A DNA stretch of 13,382 nucleotides from Nocardioides sp. (GTDB lineage: Bacteria; Actinomycetota; Actinomycetes; Propionibacteriales; Nocardioidaceae), in assembly GCA_021166815.1 (NCBI GenBank), contig JAJPEO010000301.1, positions 1-13,382 of the forward strand. The letters are read 5' to 3'. Under the pieces are notes generated by a model. The model did no database searches, was not told the DNA's origin, and saw only the letters and a list, made by a program, of their open reading frames with translations. Made by a program: the position numbers and the translations under genes. This document shows positions 1 to 6,413 of this stretch, piece after piece. Position 1 is the stretch's first letter; each line of letters opens with the position of its first letter.

Positions 1-1
1 C

Positions 2-1021
2 CACGACGTGCTGGTCGCGTCGGACTTCTTCGCGCCCCACGTCCCCGAGCAGTACGGCGGCGTCGGCGCGGACGCGCTGGCCACGTGCATCGTGATCGAG
101 GAGGTGGCGCGGGTCTGCGCGTCCTCCTCGCTCATCCCCGCCGTCAACAAGCTGGGCAGCATGCCGCTCATCCTGGGCGGCTCCGAGGAGCTCAAGGCGC
201 GCTACCTCACCCCGCTCGCGGCCGGCACCTCCGGGTTCTCGTACGGCCTCTCCGAGCGCGACGCCGGCAGTGACACGGCGTCCATGCGGACCCGCGCCGT
301 GCGCGACGGTGACGAGTGGGTGCTCAACGGGCAGAAGTCGTGGATCACCAACGCCGGGGTGTCCGACTTCTACACCGTGATGGCCGTGACCGACCCCGAT
401 GCGGCGCGCGGCAGCAACGTCAGCGCGTTCGTCGTGGAGAAGTCGGATGCCGGCTTCACCTTCGGCGAGAAGGAACGCAAGATGGGCATCAAGGGCTCCC
501 CGACCCGCGAGCTGCTCTTCGACAACGTGCGCATCCCCGCCGACCGGATGATCGGCGAGCCCGGCGGCGGCCTCAAGCTGGCCCTGCGCACCCTCGACCA
601 CACCCGCGTCACGATCGGCGCCCAGGCCATCGGCATCGCCCAGGGTGCGCTCGACTTCGCCGTCGGCTACGTCAAGGAGCGCCGCCAGTTCGGCAAGGCG
701 ATCGCCGACTTCCAGGGCATCCAGTTCATGCTCGCCGACATGGCGATGAAGCTCGAGGCAGCGCGCCAGATGGTCTACGTGGCCGCAGCCAAGTCCGAGC
801 GCGAGGACGCCGACCTCGGCTTCTTCGGGGCCGCGGCCAAGTGCCTGGCCTCCGACGTCGCCATGGAGATCACCACCGATGCGGTGCAGCTGCTCGGTGG
901 CTACGGCTACACGCAGGACTTCCCCGTCGAGCGGATGATGCGCGACGCCAAGATCACCCAGATCTACGAGGGCACCAACCAGGTCCAGCGCCTCGTGATG
1001 GCGCGCAAGCTCCTGGGCTGA
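2..1021 (+). CDS. Acyl-CoA dehydrogenase, 5'-truncated by the window edge
   Basis: This flavoenzyme family oxidises acyl-CoA to 2,3-enoyl-CoA with FAD and passes electrons to ETF, in fatty-acid or branched-chain acid breakdown. The frame is open to the window edge, so the true start lies upstream; a GTG at 8 is only an internal valine. Numbering from that GTG gives 337 residues, against about 380 for the family, so some 40-50 N-terminal residues are missing. Visible are the first family signature (LSERDAGSD, 81-89), the second (QLLGGYGY, 294-301, followed by PVERMMRDAKI) and the catalytic-base motif IYEGTNQVQR, where Glu321 matches the Glu of medium/short-chain enzymes. Chain-length specificity cannot be read from the sequence. 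The gene converges on the racemase gene, 9 bp away, with no clear terminator between them. Confidence 0.95.
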   Translation, partial: HDVLVASDFFAPHVPEQYGGVGADALATCIVIEEVARVCASSSLIPAVNKLGSMPLILGGSEELKARYLTPLAAGTSGFSYGLSERDAGSDTASMRTRAVRDGDEWVLNGQKSWITNAGVSDFYTVMAVTDPDAARGSNVSAFVVEKSDAGFTFGEKERKMGIKGSPTRELLFDNVRIPADRMIGEPGGGLKLALRTLDHTRVTIGAQAIGIAQGALDFAVGYVKERRQFGKAIADFQGIQFMLADMAMKLEAARQMVYVAAAKSEREDADLGFFGAAAKCLASDVAMEITTDAVQLLGGYGYTQDFPVERMMRDAKITQIYEGTNQVQRLVMARKLLG

Positions 1022-1030
1022 CCGGTTCGT

Positions 1031-1720
1031 TCAGGCCAGCGCGCGGTCGAGCGCGGCCTGGACGTGCAGGGTCGTGCACGGGAAGACCGGGAGCTCCACG
1101 TCGGACTGGCTGATCAGCAGCTCGAGCTCGGTGCAGCCGAGGAGCACGCCCCCCGCGCCGGCGTCCCACAGGTCGTTGATGATCCCGACGACGCGGGAGC
1201 GGGTCCGCGGCAGCACGTGGCCGTGGACGAGCTCCTCGTAGATGGCGTCGTTGAGGAAGTCGTGGTGGCGCTCGTCGGGGACGAGGGCCTTCACCCCGTG
1301 GGAGGCCAGCCGGTCGACGAAGAAGCCCTCGGTCATCGCGACCTTGGTGCCGATGAAGCCGACGGTGGTGATGCCCGCGTCCAGCACCGCCTTGGCGACC
1401 ACGTCGCCGAGGTGGAGCAGCGGGATCTCGACGGCCTCCTCGACCTGGTCGGCCACCTTGTGGAACGTCGTGGTGCACATCAGGAGGAAGTCGGCCCCCG
1501 CGCGCTCGACGCGGACCGCGGCGTCGGCCAGCAGGCTGCCGATCTGGTCCCAGCGCTCGTCGTCCTCGAGGTCGGTGACCTCGGCGAAGTCGACCGTGGT
1601 CAGCGCCAGCTTGGGTGAGGAGAGCCCGCCGAGCCGCTCCTGCACCCCGACGTTGAGGTCGCGGTAGTAGACGAGACTGCTCTCCCAGCTCATGCCGCCG
1701 ATCAGGCCAATGGTCTCCAC
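1031..1720 (-). CDS. Aspartate/glutamate racemase family protein (YgeA-like)
   Basis: A 229-residue cytoplasmic protein of the PLP-independent Asp/Glu racemase superfamily, which uses two cysteines as acid/base catalysts to invert amino-acid stereochemistry. The N-terminal IGLIGGMSWESS (residues 4-15) is typical of the YgeA-like branch. Both catalytic cysteines are present: Cys82 in MCTTTFHKVAD and Cys196 in LLGCTELE. The first motif is normally CTNTMHK in this branch; here Asn is replaced by Thr, so substrate range may differ. Length is normal for the family. The start is GTG at 1718-1720 with GGGAG about 9 nt upstream. It begins 32 bp after the SDR stop on the same strand, so the two are probably co-transcribed. 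It could be a broad-specificity amino-acid racemase; the substrate is not inferable. Confidence 0.88.
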   Translation of the reverse strand: METIGLIGGMSWESSLVYYRDLNVGVQERLGGLSSPKLALTTVDFAEVTDLEDDERWDQIGSLLADAAVRVERAGADFLLMCTTTFHKVADQVEEAVEIPLLHLGDVVAKAVLDAGITTVGFIGTKVAMTEGFFVDRLASHGVKALVPDERHHDFLNDAIYEELVHGHVLPRTRSRVVGIINDLWDAGAGGVLLGCTELELLISQSDVELPVFPCTTLHVQAALDRALA

Positions 1721-1752
1721 GGGGGGAGTCTCCCACAGCGCCCGGCGAAGGG

Positions 1753-2490
1753 TCAGGAGCGGTGCACCTTGTGGGGTGCGGCCTGCGCGCGCGGCTTGAT
1801 GACGAGCTCGTCGATGTTGACGTGGGAGGGGCGGGTGGCCACCCAGCAGATGGCGTCGGCGACGTCCTCGGCGACCAGCGGCTGGTCCACCCCGGCGTAG
1901 ACGGCGTCCGCCTTCGCCTGGTCGCCGCCGTAGCGCACGAGCGAGAACTCCTCGGTCTGCACCATCCCCGGCGCGACCTCGCTGATGCGGATCGGCTCGC
2001 CGTTGAGCTCCAGGCGCAGCGTCTCGGTGACGACCCTGGTCGCATGCTTGGCCGCGGTGTAGCCGCCGCCGTTCTCGTACGCCACCCTCCCCGCGATCGA
2101 GCCGACGTTGACCACGACCGCGTCACCGCTGGCGCGCAGGGCCGGCAGCAGCGCCTGCGTCACGCGGACCAGCCCGATCACGTTGGTGTCGTACATCTGC
2201 TGCCAGTGGCCCAGGTCGGCGGTCTCGACGGGATCGACGCCGAGGGCGCCGCCGGCGTTGTTGACCAGGACGTGGCACACCGGCACGGCGGCGGCCAGGG
2301 CTGCGACGGACTCGGGGTCGGTGACGTCGCAGGTGATGGCCTCGCCGCCGATCTCGGCGGCGAGGGCGGCGATGCGGTCGGAGCGCCGGGCGGCGCACAC
2401 GACGTGGAAGCCGGCGGCGGCGAGGGCGCGGGCGGTGGCGGCGCCGATGCCGCTGGACGCACCGGTGACGACGGCGGTACGGGTGGTCAT
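1753..2490 (-). CDS. Short-chain dehydrogenase/reductase (SDR), YdfG-like
   Basis: A 245-residue classical SDR, a cytoplasmic NAD(P)-dependent oxidoreductase. The Rossmann motif TGASSGIG is at residues 9-16, NNAG at 77-80, a structural Asn in DTN (103), catalytic Ser131 and the Tyr144-x3-Lys148 pair. Arginines at 35-36 after strand 2 suggest NADP(H) preference. The C-terminal HVNIDELVIKP block resembles the YdfG group (3-hydroxy acid/serine dehydrogenases, malonic semialdehyde reductase), but the substrate is not determined. I chose ATG 2490 because the Rossmann fold begins directly after it; an in-frame ATG at 2499 would add three residues. Neither has a good ribosome-binding site, so translation may be leaderless. 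The gene diverges from the RNase HI gene with only 28 bp between starts and precedes the racemase gene in a likely two-gene transcript. Confidence 0.92.
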   Translation of the reverse strand: MTTRTAVVTGASSGIGAATARALAAAGFHVVCAARRSDRIAALAAEIGGEAITCDVTDPESVAALAAAVPVCHVLVNNAGGALGVDPVETADLGHWQQMYDTNVIGLVRVTQALLPALRASGDAVVVNVGSIAGRVAYENGGGYTAAKHATRVVTETLRLELNGEPIRISEVAPGMVQTEEFSLVRYGGDQAKADAVYAGVDQPLVAEDVADAICWVATRPSHVNIDELVIKPRAQAAPHKVHRS

Positions 2491-2505
2491 GGAACCCATC
2501 GTGGC

Positions 2506-2509
2506 AGGA
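2506..2509 (+). promoter_or_regulatory. Ribosome-binding site for the RNase HI fusion gene
   Basis: AGGA ends 9 nt before GTG 2519. The frame is open far upstream, and this site together with the family N-terminus (TIIAAADGSALGNPG) fixes GTG 2519 as the start. The mRNA leader must begin within or near the start of the divergent SDR gene. Confidence 0.6.
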
Positions 2510-2518
2510 TCACGCCCC

Positions 2519-3394
2519 GTGACGATCATCGCCGCCGCAGACGGTTCCGCCCTCGGCAATCCCGGCCCCGCGGGCTGGGGCTGGTACGTCGACCGCGACC
2601 ACTGGGCCAGCGGCGGGTGGGACCACGGCACCAACAACATGGGCGAGCTGATGGCGGTGCTCGACCTGCTCCAGCAGACCGCCCACGTCGACGACGAGCT
2701 CCACGTCTACTGCGACAGCACCTACGTCATCAACACGATCACCAAGTGGATGGCCGCGTGGAAGCGGCGGGGCTGGAAGAAGGGTGACGGCAAGCCCGTC
2801 ATGAACCTCGACCTCGTCCAGGCCCTCGACGCGGCGATGCAGGGGCGTCGGGTGAAGTTCGAGTGGGTGAAGGGGCACGCGGGCCACCACCTCAACGAGG
2901 AGGCCGACCGGCTGGCCAACGCGGCGGCGCTGGCCCACAAGGAGGGGCGGGCCCCCGCTGCCGGCCCGGGGTGGCCGGGGGCGGCAGCCTCGGCGCCGCC
3001 GCCTCCCGCCGAGCGCGAGCCCGACCTGTTCAGCGACCTCGACGGCGGGCACGAGCCCAGCGACGCCGAGCGCGTCATCGAGCTGGAGCGCTCGTTGCTG
3101 AGCGACGACGTGCGCTCGGACCGCACCCGGGTGGCGGCGCTGCTCCACCCGCAGTGGCAGGAGGTCGGCCGCTCGGGACGGCTGTGGACCCGCGAGGAGT
3201 TCCTGGACGACGTCCACCCGGTCATCCCCACCCACCTCGACGTCGTGTCGCTGTCGGAGGTCGCCCCCGGCGTGCAGCTTCTGGTGTGGAGGGCACTGGG
3301 GGAGGACGGGTCCTCGACCCTGCGCAGCTCGCTCTGGGTGCGTGACCGCGGCGACTGGCGGCAGCTGTTCCACCAGGGGACCGCCGAGGCCTGA
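2519..3394 (+). CDS. Ribonuclease HI fused to a DUF4440/SnoaL-like domain
   Basis: A 291-residue two-domain protein. Residues 1-145 are an RNase HI domain, which cleaves the RNA strand of RNA-DNA hybrids with two metal ions. All catalytic positions are visible: Asp8 (ADGSALGNPG), Glu43 (MGELMAV), Asp66 (YCDSTYV), His120 (WVKGHAGHH) and Asp130 (EEADRLANAA). A basic WKRRGWKKGDGK stretch (81-92) matches the hybrid-binding protrusion of E. coli-type enzymes. A Pro/Ala-rich linker (about 145-180) leads to residues 181-291, which look like an NTF2/SnoaL-fold DUF4440 domain (ERSLLSDDVR, LLHPQWQEVGRSGRLWTREE). That domain may bind a small ligand or mediate dimerisation; its job here is unknown. Mycobacterial and streptomycete RNase HI fusions known to me carry a phosphatase (CobC-like) domain instead. 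The RNase call is firm, the second domain less so. Confidence 0.9.
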   Translation: MTIIAAADGSALGNPGPAGWGWYVDRDHWASGGWDHGTNNMGELMAVLDLLQQTAHVDDELHVYCDSTYVINTITKWMAAWKRRGWKKGDGKPVMNLDLVQALDAAMQGRRVKFEWVKGHAGHHLNEEADRLANAAALAHKEGRAPAAGPGWPGAAASAPPPPAEREPDLFSDLDGGHEPSDAERVIELERSLLSDDVRSDRTRVAALLHPQWQEVGRSGRLWTREEFLDDVHPVIPTHLDVVSLSEVAPGVQLLVWRALGEDGSSTLRSSLWVRDRGDWRQLFHQGTAEA

Positions 3395-3443
3395 TCGACC
3401 CCTGCCGTTTGCCGTCGCGCGGCGGGGCGGGAACACTGGACGG

Positions 3444-3818
3444 ATGTTCTCGGCGCTCTTCGCCCCCGCCTGCGCGGTGGGCGGTGGTCTTCTCTGGCTC
3501 GTCCCGCCCGTGCTCGGCGCGGACGGCACGACGGGCTCGCTCCTGCACGCCGCGGGGCTCGTGCTCCTGCTCGTCGCCGTGGCGCTGTGGGGGTCGACCC
3601 TCGTCGCCAGCACGATCGTGCCACTTCGTGTCGTCGTCGCGGTCGCCACCGCCCTGCTGGCCTGGTCGCTGGTCGAGCTGGTGCGCCCCGCTGCCCCGGA
3701 CTGGTACGACCAAGCGCTGGGCGTGGTCGCCGTCCTCGTGGGAGTGGCTGTGGGGGTCCGGGCCCGCGGCCGCGAGCGCGAGGCGCCGGCGCGGCGTGGC
3801 GGCGCCCACGCCCGCTGA
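3444..3818 (+). CDS. Small polytopic membrane protein, function unknown
   Basis: A 124-residue hydrophobic protein I cannot assign to a named family. Four membrane segments are visible at about 4-24, 33-54, 60-80 and 89-106, followed by an Arg-rich cytoplasmic-type tail (VRARGREREAPARR), consistent with a four-helix inner-membrane protein with both ends inside. ATG 3444 begins the first helix; the frame is open further upstream, but that stretch overlaps the RNase HI gene and reads as non-protein-like Arg/Pro-rich sequence. No convincing Shine-Dalgarno sequence is seen. It lies 49 bp after the RNase HI stop and ends 30 bp before the iron box, so it is probably outside iron control. Confidence 0.65.
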   Translation: MFSALFAPACAVGGGLLWLVPPVLGADGTTGSLLHAAGLVLLLVAVALWGSTLVASTIVPLRVVVAVATALLAWSLVELVRPAAPDWYDQALGVVAVLVGVAVGVRARGREREAPARRGGAHAR

Positions 3819-3842
3819 GCCGGCGGTGTCGTCGCCGTCACG

Positions 3843-3870
3843 TTGGCATAGGTAAGGCTAACCTCATAAA
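3843..3870 (+). promoter_or_regulatory. Sigma-70-type promoter of the adenylation/carrier/acyltransferase gene
   Basis: TTGGCA at 3843-3848 (5/6 to TTGACA) and CATAAA at 3865-3870 (4/6 to TATAAT) are separated by 16 bp. The predicted transcription start is around 3877-3879, at or next to GTG 3879. No Shine-Dalgarno sequence precedes that GTG, so a leaderless mRNA is likely. The A/T-rich stretch stands out against very GC-rich surroundings. The prediction comes from the sequence only. Confidence 0.6.
3848..3866 (+). promoter_or_regulatory. DtxR/IdeR-type iron box (operator)
   Basis: ATAGGTAAGGCTAACCTCA matches the DtxR/IdeR consensus TTAGGTTAGGCTAACCTAA at 16 of 19 positions, including the whole GGCTAACCT half; mismatches are at box positions 1, 7 and 18. 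It fills the spacer between the predicted -35 and -10 elements of the gene starting at 3879. This is the placement expected for repression by Fe(II)-loaded DtxR/IdeR and derepression under iron starvation. The match is seen directly; regulation is inferred. Confidence 0.82.
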
Positions 3871-3878
3871 GTGTCCGG

Positions 3879-6395
3879 GTGACTCTCCAGCCCGACTCGA
3901 CGACCGCGCTCCCCGCGGGGCGGTTCGACCTGCTCGGGCACCTCGAGCGCTTCGCTGATCGACCGGCCCTGCGGGAGGGCTCGACCACCCTCAGCTACGC
4001 CGGCCTGGCAGGCCGCGTCGAGGAGGCTGCCCGGGCCTACGCCGGGGCCCGCCGTCTCGTGCTCCTCACCCCGGGCAACGACGTCGAGTCCGTCGTCCAG
4101 TACCTCGCCGCGCTGGCCGCGGACCAGGTCGTGCTGATGGGCTCGGCGCAGGGGCGCGCCGCCCTGGCCGCGACGTACGACCCTGACGTCGAGGTCTGCG
4201 ACGGGGTCGCCACCTGGCACCGGGAGGGCAGCGCCCACGAGCTGCATCCCGACCTGGCGCTGCTGCTGTCCACGAGCGGGTCGACCGGCTCGGCCAAGCT
4301 CGTACGGCTCTCCCGCGACAACCTCCTCGCCAACGCCACCGCGATCGCGCGGCGGCTGGCCATCCGGCCCGACGACGTCGCGAGCCTGGGCCTCCCGCTG
4401 ACCTACTGCTACGGCCTCTCGGTCCTGCACAGCCACCTCGCGCGCGGGGCTGCCGTACGCCTGCACGACACGTCCGTCCTCGACGAGGACTACTGGCGCC
4501 ACGCGTCCGACATCACCACGATCGCCGGCGTCCCGCACACCTTCGACCTGCTGCAGCGCAGCGGTTTCGCCGAGCGTGACCTGCCGCGGCTGCGCTACGT
4601 CACCCAGGCCGGCGGCCGGATGGCGCCGGAGAACGTGCGCGAGTGGGCCGCGGTGGGCCGTGAGCGCGGCTTCGACCTCGTCGTGATGTACGGCCAGACC
4701 GAGGCGACCGCCCGGCTCACCACGCTGCCGCCCGGCCTCGCCGACGTCGCGCCGGGGTCGATCGGCCTGCCCCTCGACAACGTCGACCTGCGCCTGGTCG
4801 GGGTGGACCACCCCGACCCGTCGGTGGGGGAGCTGGTCGCCAGCGGCCCCGGCATCATGCTGGGCTACGCGACCTCGCCGGCCGACCTGGCCCTCGGGCG
4901 CGAGGTCACCGAGCTGCGCACCGGCGACCTCGCCCGGCAGAGGGACGACGGCCTCTGGGAGATCGTGGGCCGCCGCAGCCGCTTCGCGAAGGTGTGCGGC
5001 CTGCGGATCGACCTCGACCAGGTCGAGCGACACCTGGCCCGCGACGGCTTCGTGGTCGCGGCCGCGGACGCCGGGGACCAGGTCGTGCTGGGCGTCGCCA
5101 CGGGTGCGCGCGGGATCGACCCGGAGACGCTGCACGCGGCCGGCGTACGGGCCTGCGCGCTGGCGCCGGCCGCGCTGCGCATCGTGACGCTGCCCGACCT
5201 GCCGCGCAACGCCCGCGGCAAGGTCGACTACCCCGAGCTCGTCCGGCTCGCGACCGAGCAGCAGCCCAGCGGCCCCGTCGCCGGGCAGGTCACGCCGGCC
5301 GACGTCACCGCGCTGCTGGCCGGGCTGCTCGGACGCCCCGATGCGCGCCCGACCGACTCCTTCGTGACCCTGGGCGGCGACTCGCTGTCCTACGTCGAGG
5401 TCTCGATGCGCCTCGAGGAGCTCCTCGGCGACCTGCCGGCCGACTGGCCGCACCGGCCTGCCGCCGCCCTGGCCGACATCGCCGGCGGCCCGCGGCGCCG
5501 CGGCCGGCGCGTGGAGACCAACGTCGTGCTGCGGGCCCTCGGGATCCTCACGATCGTCGGCACCCACGCCAACGCGTTCACGCTGCTCGGCGGCGCCCAC
5601 CTGCTGCTGGCGGTGGTCGGCTTCAACCTCGCACGGTTCCAGCTCACCGACGCTCCCCGCCGCGAGCGCTTCCGGCGCATCCTGTCCTCGGCGGCCCGCG
5701 TGGCCGTGCCGTCGGTGCTGGTCATCGGCCTTTTCTCGGTGTGGGGGCTGTGGGCCGAGGGGCTGACCTGGCGCCAGGTCTGGCTGGTCAACGGCCTCAC
5801 CTCGGCCAGCTGGAGCGAACCGGAGTGGTACTTCTGGTTCATCGAGGTCGTCGTGCACACCCTGGTGGTGCTCGCTCTCGTGCTCGCCGTCCCGCGCGTC
5901 GACGCGTGGGAGCGCGCGCGTCCCTTCGCGTTCCCGATGGCCCTCGTCGCGCTCGCGATGCTGACCCGCTACGACGTCGTCAACGTCCCCGGCGACGGTG
6001 ACCACCGCTCCCACGTGGTCTTCTGGCTCGTCGCCCTGGGCTGGGCGGCGGCCCGCGCCCGTACGACCCGGCAGCGGGTGCTCGTGAGCGTCGTCGGTGT
6101 CGTGACGATGGTGGGGGCGTTCGACCAGGTGCACCGCAACGTCTACGTCGCCCTCGGCCTGCTGGCCCTCGTCTGGCTGCCGCACGTGCGCCTGCCGGGA
6201 GCCGTGGCGAAGGTCACCGGCGTGCTGGCCGGCGCCTCGCTGTGGATCTACCTCACCCACTGGCAGGTCTACCCCCGGCTCGAGGACACCGCGCCGTGGC
6301 TGGCGCTCGGGCTGTCCCTGGTCGTGGGGGTCGTCTGCTCGGCGATCGCGGGACCGGGAATCATGCGGGCCCTCGGGTGGTTGCGCCTGAGGTGA
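3879..6395 (+). CDS. Adenylation - acyl carrier - acyltransferase-3 fusion protein, iron-box controlled
   Basis: An 838-residue protein with three functional parts. Residues 1-460 are an AMP-forming adenylation domain: P-loop STSGSTGSAK (131-140), TQAGG (242-246), YGQTEAT (271-277), RTGDL (347-351), hinge region GRRSRFAKVCGLRIDLD (364-380) and catalytic Lys448 in ARGKVD. Residues 471-533 are a carrier domain with the phosphopantetheine site Ser502 in LGGDSLS. Residues 545-838 look like a compact acyltransferase-3 (OafA-like) membrane domain with about ten helices, Arg552 and His563 in RALGILTIVGTH, and a C-terminal YLTHWQVYP segment. The likely cycle is acid + ATP to acyl-AMP, loading on the carrier, then transfer by the membrane domain to an unknown acceptor. 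The adenylation motifs resemble carrier-loading enzymes of surface-polysaccharide clusters rather than typical amino-acid NRPS domains. GTG 3879 is chosen from promoter spacing. The acid and acceptor are unknown. Confidence 0.88.
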   Translation: MTLQPDSTTALPAGRFDLLGHLERFADRPALREGSTTLSYAGLAGRVEEAARAYAGARRLVLLTPGNDVESVVQYLAALAADQVVLMGSAQGRAALAATYDPDVEVCDGVATWHREGSAHELHPDLALLLSTSGSTGSAKLVRLSRDNLLANATAIARRLAIRPDDVASLGLPLTYCYGLSVLHSHLARGAAVRLHDTSVLDEDYWRHASDITTIAGVPHTFDLLQRSGFAERDLPRLRYVTQAGGRMAPENVREWAAVGRERGFDLVVMYGQTEATARLTTLPPGLADVAPGSIGLPLDNVDLRLVGVDHPDPSVGELVASGPGIMLGYATSPADLALGREVTELRTGDLARQRDDGLWEIVGRRSRFAKVCGLRIDLDQVERHLARDGFVVAAADAGDQVVLGVATGARGIDPETLHAAGVRACALAPAALRIVTLPDLPRNARGKVDYPELVRLATEQQPSGPVAGQVTPADVTALLAGLLGRPDARPTDSFVTLGGDSLSYVEVSMRLEELLGDLPADWPHRPAAALADIAGGPRRRGRRVETNVVLRALGILTIVGTHANAFTLLGGAHLLLAVVGFNLARFQLTDAPRRERFRRILSSAARVAVPSVLVIGLFSVWGLWAEGLTWRQVWLVNGLTSASWSEPEWYFWFIEVVVHTLVVLALVLAVPRVDAWERARPFAFPMALVALAMLTRYDVVNVPGDGDHRSHVVFWLVALGWAAARARTTRQRVLVSVVGVVTMVGAFDQVHRNVYVALGLLALVWLPHVRLPGAVAKVTGVLAGASLWIYLTHWQVYPRLEDTAPWLALGLSLVVGVVCSAIAGPGIMRALGWLRLR

Positions 6396-6402
6396 GCGCA
6401 AC

Positions 6403-6409
6403 GAGGAGG
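6403..6409 (+). promoter_or_regulatory. Ribosome-binding site for mshA
   Basis: GAGGAGG in the 18-bp gap after the fusion gene lies 4 nt before GTG 6414. The spacing is short, so an in-frame ATG at 6432 remains a possible alternative start, although it would begin only four residues before conserved His11. A ribosome-binding site in this gap means mshA can be translated from a read-through transcript. Confidence 0.65.
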
Positions 6410-6413
6410 CCGC

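Noticed and set aside
954..2126. A 390-codon minus-strand open frame across the acyl-CoA dehydrogenase end, racemase and SDR genes
   Set aside because: It is an Arg/Ser/Pro-rich frame-shifted shadow; the racemase and SDR frames carry complete catalytic motifs.
3820..3842. Short inverted repeat CGGCG/CGCCG after the small membrane protein gene, as a terminator
   Set aside because: Only five pairs with a seven-base loop and no T-tract; too weak in this GC-rich sequence.
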